NCBI GenBank assembly: GCA_001972305.1
Contig: BDDD01000182.1
Location: 497,595 to 561,594, forward strand
Source: Cephalotus follicularis
Lineage: Eukaryota; Streptophyta; Magnoliopsida; Oxalidales; Cephalotaceae
Reading direction: 5' to 3'
Length of the DNA: 64,000 nucleotides
In this document: positions 57,547 to 64,000 of the stretch, in pieces
Position numbering within the stretch: the first letter of the stretch is position 1
Layout of the letters: every line of letters begins with the position of its first letter
Notes under the pieces: model-generated
Database searches by the model: none
Seen by the model: the letters and a program-made list of their open reading frames with translations, nothing else
What the model was told of the DNA's origin: nothing
Translations under genes and position numbers: made by a program

Positions 57547-60075
57547 TGTCACACCCCGTTTTCTCGGGAAGACAACATTAAGCGGTAAGGCAATTAACAT
57601 ATAAATTCAGCTCATGTAAAAGCCATAAAATTTAAACTTTTAAACAAGATATCAATTGCGGAAGCATAAAACTCATAAGCTGAAAACTCGTAACGTGCAT
57701 CCCATACTGTACGCTACTCAAAACAAGCCCGTCACTGTTAATAGCCCACAAAACGAAGCGTGATCATAGTACAATATTAAATCCCATCATTAACAAAACC
57801 ATAAGTACAGTACATTAGTAGTCCTTAAACAAAACCCGGTTTATTACAAAACAGGAGAATAAGTAAGCCAAGAACAAAAACAACATAACAACTTGTTCTT
57901 CGTCCATGCCAGTCCAACCGGTCCACTGCATCAATCTGTATAGTAGGGGGTTAGCCTTTGTCCTCACTCGGCTAAGTCATAAAAGTAGCTCGGGATCAAC
58001 ATTAAATTCATGCCATGTAGTGTAATGCATAAATGATGCAATGCAGGAAGTACCAGTTTATATATATATATATATATATATGAAAATACATATATATTTT
58101 AGCAGTTCAGTAAAAATAACAGTGGGTACATATATAAGAAAATATATGTATGCGAGAATAGTACAGTTGTAACCTGGCCAGGGCTACATCAACAGGCACA
58201 GTAATGTTCGAGAAGGACCAACAGGCAGTATAGTATGTCCACAAAGGACCACAACAGTCAGGCAGTATGTGTAACGCCGCCAACCCCTAGCCCCGCGTTC
58301 ACTCCCAGTTCGGTCCCTACTCCAGGCAACCAAGCGAGGCAACAGTACAATACAGTGAGTCACCCAGCCAACTCCTAGCCCCTAGGTCAACCCTACCACT
58401 AGCCGACGTTGGCAATCTCCGCCATGCAACCAGTGGCTCAAGCACAACCATAGTAAATTCACAGAGGAAGCAGTGAATCAAACAGTAAACAGTGCAGTAA
58501 ACAGTATAGTGGTGATCGTTTAGATCGAAAACATGCAGTTCATTTCAAATATTTCTGAAGGTAATAAATATTTGAAATATGTATTTTCAGTAGTAGAAAT
58601 ACTTTTGAACAATTCAGTAGTGTAAATCGCTTTCCAGTTCGTTCGAAAATACGTTATTAATCAATACATATTTTCATACTCAAAATAGCGCATTCCGAGT
58701 TCACATATGCTTTTCTAAATATCATAACTTTAGAAATCATAAACGATTTACAAACAGTAAACAAACAGGCAGTAACAGTGTATATGCAATGCATACAAAT
58801 GCTCGAATGCACCCTAACAGGAATCGGGATCGTCCCGCATCGTTAAATGAGGAAACCTCTAAACAATACCGAAAGATGTCGATGTCTATTAAAAGGTGTC
58901 GATGTCTTTCTCTATCAACGTCGATGTCCAAGTCCTTAGTGTCAGCGCGTTCTACTGTTTAAAGACGTCGATGTTCATAAAAGTCATCGACGTTTTTTGA
59001 GTAGCAGTCATCTTCTTCCTCACGACATAACAGACAGTAGCCATTAGAAACCATATACATGCAAAACAACATGTAATCAAGGCAGGGAACCAACATGCGG
59101 ATACATATCACATATCTAGCATAACATGGCATCGATCCAGTGAGCAAAATCAATTCAGTAATCTTGCAATTTACACACCAAAACCATAGTCCATTCATGA
59201 ACATTAATCTCAAGATTACAGTTATGTCTTCCCCTACCTTTTTGTTCCAAGTTAGGAACTGGAAAGTCCACCTATTTGAGTTCCAAACCGGTCACAGTAG
59301 CCTGTAGGTCCTTCCCGTTGCTGCAAGCCACCATCTCTAAGTTCCAAGCTCCAACCAAGTTCAACAATGGTGGTTTGGGTTTTCTCTCCTTACTGTTTCT
59401 TTTGTGTTTTCCTTTCTCTTATTTTCCTCCTCGTTCGTTTTGGGAAGAGAAGGGAGTTTTATGTTGGTTGAAGTTTGTTTCCTTCTGCACCAATGCCAGA
59501 ATCCCCTCTTTCTGCACACATTCCCCACACCTGGTTGAATGGCGCACCAAGTGTCTTCCCTTTGCTACCAAGGCCAATGCATGCTCTCACATGCCTTCCC
59601 ACTACTGCCATTTCAGTCCTAGCAATGCAGGGTATTATAATGCATGCACAACACGTCACAATCTACATGCTAAGATGCCTGGGTAATGCCTCCTTGCTCG
59701 TTATCTTGTCAGCAGAGTAACGTGCCTGACATTCGATGTTTACGCATCGACGTCTTCTTAAAAGACGTCGATGTCTTTTCCCTTTTTACGCGAGGGCACC
59801 GATGTCCTGGCCTGCATCGACGTGCATGTGCATGCAGTTACGTGCGTTTCTTAGACCCAGAGACATCTATGCGTTCCGAAAGGCGTCGACGTTTTTTCCC
59901 CAAAACAGCGCCGTTTTACCCCTTTTAACATTCCTTTAACATTTTTACTCTAAAATTAACATAATTAGAGTTTGGAAAACATCATCAAAGCCTCGGAAAT
60001 CCATCACTTTATTAATTCCACAATAAAACACATTACATTGTGAAATTACAACATAGGAAAATCTCGGACGTTACA
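57547..60075 (-). repeat. Element E 3' LTR
   Basis: TGTCACACCCCGTTTTCTCGGG to GGACGTTACA on the plus strand, 2529 bp. Contains the conserved block (57942-57977), a TA microsatellite at about 58060-58082, and RTCGAY motifs around 58880-59000 and 59747-59900. No gene. Confidence 0.88.
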
Positions 60076-60087
60076 TCCACCCCCCAT
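60076..60087 (-). other. Element E polypurine tract
   Basis: Minus-strand AATGGGGGGTGGA just before the LTR, preceded by GAGGACGAAATTCCTTG as in B. Confidence 0.88.
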
Positions 60088-60120
60088 TCAAGGAATTTCG
60101 TCCTCGAAATTTAAACAAAA

Positions 60121-61238
60121 CTAGAACAAGTGCGGGTAATGCTCTCGGATATCCTCCTCACGTTCGCAAGTTGCTTCATCAGGTCTGTGAAACTGCCACT
60201 GAACTTTGACCATGGAGATGGTTCAGTTCCTCAAAATCTGCGTCTTCCAATAAAGAATCCGCACAGGCAACTCCTCGCAAGATAGATCATCTCGTACCGG
60301 AACAGTATCATAATCCAGGACATGTGACGGGTCCGGGATATATCTCCTCAGCATAGATACATGAAAGACGCCGTGCACATTTGACAGTGCATGAGGTAAG
60401 GCAAGCTGGTAGGCTACCTCCACAACTCTCTCCAAAATCTCAAAAGGACCAATGTAGCATGGAGCTAATTTTCCCTTTTTCTCAAACCTTTGCACACCTT
60501 TCCATGGTGAGACCTTTAAGAACACATGGTCTCCCGCACTGAAGATCAAAGTCCTCCTCTTGACACTATCCACATAGCTCTTCTGCCGGCTTTGAGCAGT
60601 CAGCAGCTTCTTTTTTATCATCCTGATCTTTTCTGAAGTTTACTCTACTAATTCAGTCCCGAGTAAAGGTCGTCCCCGACCTCATCCCAACATACAGGAG
60701 ACATGCACTTCCTCCCAAACAGTGCTTCAAACGGTGCCATGCTGATACTGGAATGATAGTTGTTATTATAAGAGAACTCTATCAAAGGAATGTGATCCTC
60801 CCATGTACCAGCAAAATCAATAACGCAAGCCCGTAGCATATCCTCCAAGGTCTGGATGGTACGCTCAGACTGCCCATCGGTCTGAGGGTGGAAGGTAATA
60901 CTCAGGTTTAGCTTCGTCCCGAAAGTTGTCTGAAACCTCTTCAAAAAGTTGAAAGTGAAGATGGCATCTCTATCACATACGATGCTGACTGGAACACCAT
61001 GTAGCCTCACTATCTCCTTCACATAAAAACGAGCTAGCTTGCTAGCAGAATCGACAACGTGTGTAGACAGAAAGTCTGCTGATTTGGTGAGTCTATCCAC
61101 AATAACCCACACGACTTTGTGACGATTCCGGGTCAGAGGAAAATCCGAAACAAAATCCATCGTAACATGTTCCCACTTCCACACCGGAATTGGTAAAGAC
61201 TGTAGTAAACCTGCCGGTTTCTGGTCCTCGGCCTTAAC
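60121..61238 (-). pseudogene. Element E integrase core and chromodomain, split by solo LTR H
   Basis: From 61184: [39 protein letters not shown] (D, D, E present) and on to CWDEVGDDLYSGLN, then a frameshift and stops near 60650. The C-terminal part (60621-60223) has GDHVFLKVSPWKG and VFHVSMLRRYIPDPSHVL. After QILRN an in-frame TGA replaces an Arg codon, and the chromodomain goes on as TISMVKVQWQFHRPDEATC to a terminal TAG at 60121-60123. Family order is as in B. At 61238 the reading is interrupted by H and continues at 62015 with the zinc region. Confidence 0.88.
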
Positions 61239-62014
61239 TGTAATACCCTGTTCGTTCGTAAATGTATTTTTACGGGTTCGTAAATGTTTTTTTTACGGAT
61301 TTGTAAATGTTTTTACGGATTTTATATGTGTTTTCGGACTTTTAATTGTGTTTAATTTTAAAGTCCGGTTGCCCTACGATTTGGGTTTATGTGAAATGTG
61401 CGGTATGATACCGGTCCAAAAATTGGGTATGTTATGCTATGTTGGGTTTTATAAATTCTTATTTTAATCCAAAACTTATTTTATTAAAAACAAATTATTA
61501 TTCTTTTATTTTAATATTCCTTAATTCTTTTATTATTATTCTTTTGTCTTTAAAATCCATAATTCATTTTTTCTATTATTCCTTTAATTTCTTTATTTCT
61601 TATTTTAGCATTTTGTTCTTCTTTTCTCCTACTACCTTCCACCACCTCTTTCTTTCCAGCAATTCCCACTATCAAATGCCATGTTAGAATCTCTCTTTTC
61701 CATTACAAAATCCAGAAAAGTTCCTTTCTTCCTCCTTTTGTCTCCTCCATTCTCCATTATTAGAGTATCTTGCGATCCTTATGTTTTATGTCTATTGGTC
61801 AAACATTGATTATTATGTTTCATGTTTTAAATTGGAACTTTATTATGTTTCGAATTTTCCGCAACCACTTAATATGTTAAATGTTAAGTTTTAAATGTCT
61901 TCATATGACTGCCACGTTTTCGGCTGTCTTTGGCTAATAAAAGTAAACCTTGTGATTTGTTATGTTATATATGATATGACCCTGTGACGACTCCCGCTGT
62001 CCGAGGGTGTTACA
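61239..62014. mobile_element. Solo LTR H inside E integrase
   Basis: TGTAATACCCTG ... GAGGGTGTTACA, 776 bp, flanked by a perfect 5-bp duplication TTAAC (61234-61238 and 62015-62019). Removing it restores the phrase matching A at about 16014-16040. Repeated CGTAAATGTTTTTACGG units lie near its left end, and the interior is T-rich. No coding frame. Confidence 0.93.
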
Positions 62015-62730
62015 TTAACTGTCTGGCAAGTCAAACAACTTGCCACATACTCAACGATCTCTCGTTTCATGCCAGCCCACAAGTGATCCCTCTTCATGTC
62101 TTGGTACATTTTTGTGCTACCAGGTTGGATGCTGTACTAAGATCTATGAGCCCCGCGAAGTAACTCATTCTTCAACCCAGGTTCATTCGGGAGACACACA
62201 CGTCCCCGGAATATTAAGACACCATCGGCATGTACCCGAAAATCAGACTCCAAGTCCAGATTCTCTCGAATCGTCCGCAATTCAGGATCGTGTGCTTGAG
62301 CATTATTTATTTCGTCAAGGAAAACTGGTTGTGCACTCATACTAGCCATAAAGACTCCAGGTGACTGATTAAACGGAGACCACTCTTGGAAGTCTTCTAA
62401 CATCTTCCATTGCGATACCATCGCACTGGCAACCATAGCCTTGTGGCTCAAGGCATCAGCAACCACGTTCGCTTTCCCTGGGTGGTACTGAACACTGCAA
62501 TCATAATCATTAAAGAATTCTACCCACCTGCGTTGCCTCATGTTTAGTGTGTCCTGAAAAAACATGTACCTCAAACTCATATGATCGGTAAAGATCACAA
62601 ACTGCACATCATAAAGATAGTGCCTCCACTTCTGGAGGGCGAAGATAAGAGTTGCAAGTTCAAGGTCATGAGTCGGGTAGTTTTCTTCATATGGCTTTAT
62701 CTTCCTCGAGGCATATGCAATCACTCTGCC
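62015..62730 (-). pseudogene. Element E RNase H and integrase zinc region
   Basis: An open frame (62724-62137) with [52 protein letters not shown] and LLRGAHRS, which is the start of the zinc region with its His kept. A stop follows AHRS. At the other end an in-frame TGA (62728-62730) separates it from CVLMQ of the RT frame. The His of DALSHK replaces the usual Arg. Confidence 0.88.
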
Positions 62731-63774
62731 TCACTGCATCAATACACAGCCCAAACCTTTACCTGATGCATCACTGTAGATTGCAAAGCCCTCATTACTA
62801 TTAGGTAATGCCAAGACAAGAGCAGAAACTAACCAATCCTTCAGTTCATGAAAACTAGCTTCACAGTCTTCGTCCCAGACAAAAGGGGTCTTCTTCTGGG
62901 TCAGTCTAGTCAAGGGCTCGGCTATCCTTGAAAAGTTCTGGATAAACCTCCTGTAATATCCCGCCAGTCCAAGGAAACTGCGCACCTCCGTCACGTTCTT
63001 CGGTTGTGGCCAGTCTCGTACCACTTTAGTCTTTGATGGGTCCACCGTCAAGCCTTCCCCAGATACGATGTGACCAAGAAAGATCACATGATCAAGCCAG
63101 AACTCACACTTGCCGAACTTGGCGTACAACCGATGTTCTCTGAGAACTTTCAATACCAGCCTCAGATGATGAGTGTGCTCCTCCTCACTCCTTGAATATA
63201 CCAGTATGTCATCAATAAATACCACAACAAACTGGTCCAACTATGGTCAGAATACGTCATTCATTAATGACATGAAAGCTGCCGGTGAATTGGTAACACC
63301 AAACGGCATCACCAAGAACTCGTAATGACCATATCGTGTCCAGAAGGCGGTCTTCTCAATGTCTCCTTCCCTTACTCTCAGTTGGTGGTAACCTGACCTC
63401 AAGTTGAGCTTGGAAAATACCCTTGATCCTTGCAACTGGTCAAACAAATCCTCGATGTGGGGTAAAGGATACTTGTTCTTGATAGTTGCCTTGTTCAACA
63501 TTCTGTAGCCGATGCAGAGCCTCATCGACCCATCTTTCTTCTTGACAAACAGTACAGGCTCACCCCACGGAGAAACACTAGGTCGAATAAAACCCTTATC
63601 GATCAGATATTGTAACTGCAATTTCAGTTCCCTCAATTCTGCAGGGGCCATTCTATATGGTGCTTTAGAAATAGGACCTGTACCTGGTATAAGATCGATA
63701 ACAAACTCCATATTCCTCTTCGGTGGCAAAGATCCCAAGTCATCAGGAAACACATCTGGGAACTCACACACCAC
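62731..63774 (-). pseudogene. Element E reverse transcriptase
   Basis: The first half (63774-63247) is open: [33 protein letters not shown], then [20 protein letters not shown] (Asp to Gly at CIDYR) and [14 protein letters not shown], where the first catalytic Asp is Asn, as in B. Two stops at 63241-63249 break F-R-P-Y (TGA for CGA, TAG for a Tyr codon). The second half (63240-62731) has [11 protein letters not shown] (active box kept), [27 protein letters not shown] and [13 protein letters not shown]. It needs four or more changes to be whole. Confidence 0.9.
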
Positions 63775-64000
63775 TGGAATTTACTCCAAGCTCAAACCTT
63801 TTCTCTTCCTTCAATCAATCACATAAGCCATGTATCCTTCGTATCCTTTCTCCGGGTATCTCGATGCTCGAATAAAGGATATGATCGGTGTCGAGAACCC
63901 TTTGTCTCCCTTGAACTGAAAAGTCATTCCATCGGGCAGACAAAAATCCACAGTTTTATTATAACAATCCATGCGAGCAAAGTGTGCTGACAGCCAATCT
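63775..64000 (-). pseudogene. Element E protease end and PR-RT linker, runs off window
   Basis: From 64000 the frame reads DWLSAHFARMDCYNKTVDF, then PDGMTFQFKGDKGF, then [20 protein letters not shown], equal in layout to B 53690-53860. A TGA near 63815 interrupts it. The catalytic site of protease lies outside the window. Confidence 0.8.

Larger units (their letters stand above)
57547..64000 (-). mobile_element. Ty3/gypsy chromovirus-like element E, incomplete at window edge
   Basis: The 3' LTR (57547-60075), polypurine tract, chromodomain, integrase, RNase H, RT and the protease end run along the minus strand to the window end. The left flank is ACATT. Integrase is interrupted by solo LTR H. 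Gag and the 5' LTR are outside. Confidence 0.88.

Overview
This window is repeat DNA from a flowering-plant nuclear genome. Two or three levels of transposon nesting are the rule and I found no intact host gene. Plant origin is shown by a CACTA (En/Spm) element with plant transposase domains, by several Ty3/gypsy chromovirus (Tekay/Del-type) families with TGTMACRCCC-type LTR ends, tRNA-iMet primer sites and chromodomains, and by a SIRE-like Ty1/copia element with a third ORF. The species cannot be told from the sequence. The layout suits pericentromeric or otherwise heterochromatic DNA.

Left part (1-11173): a decayed minus-strand CACTA element ends at 9188. It carries a TnpA/Transposase_24-like gene, a TnpD-like transposase (tnp2, DUF4218 and DUF4216 parts) split by a solo LTR (3446-5123), and a short PPR-protein gene fragment (8266-8427) that looks captured. 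A worn LTR remnant (Y) with a primer-site-like sequence follows. At 11174-12500 lies an LTR (X) of the same family as the first solo LTR, in reverse orientation, with part of its internal region.

Middle (12501-32168): X is interrupted by gypsy element A (12875-21540, minus), then by gypsy element F (from 22180, plus). F is an LTR-internal-LTR-internal chain. Its first gag holds a solo LTR (25281-26973) and most of its pol is gone.

Right (32169-64000): the second gag of F is split by gypsy element B (from 32169, plus). The 5' LTR of B is split by C (33677-51391, minus), a gag-only element with about 3.5 kb LTRs. The right LTR of C is split by copia element G (41801-50451, plus). The 3' LTR of B is cut by D (from 56987), D is cut by E (from 57547, minus), and the integrase of E is cut by solo LTR H (61239-62014). 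The outer ends of F, B, D and E lie beyond the window. Five-base target duplications, exact or one base off, support A, C, G, S1, S2 and H.

No element looks autonomous. G keeps an open 546-residue gag but lacks protease and most of the RT C-terminus. The gypsy elements are riddled with stops, many explained by C-to-T change. The most striking signal is not a gene. LTRs of unrelated families (gypsy A, B, C, E, F, the X LTR, copia G, solo LTR S2) carry arrays of a short RYCGAY motif, often as the palindrome GTCGAC. Its spacing clusters near 20-21 bp, or near 30 bp in C, which is two or three DNA helical turns, while the spacers differ. In B the motif recurs with starts almost exactly 21 bp apart over 300 bp.
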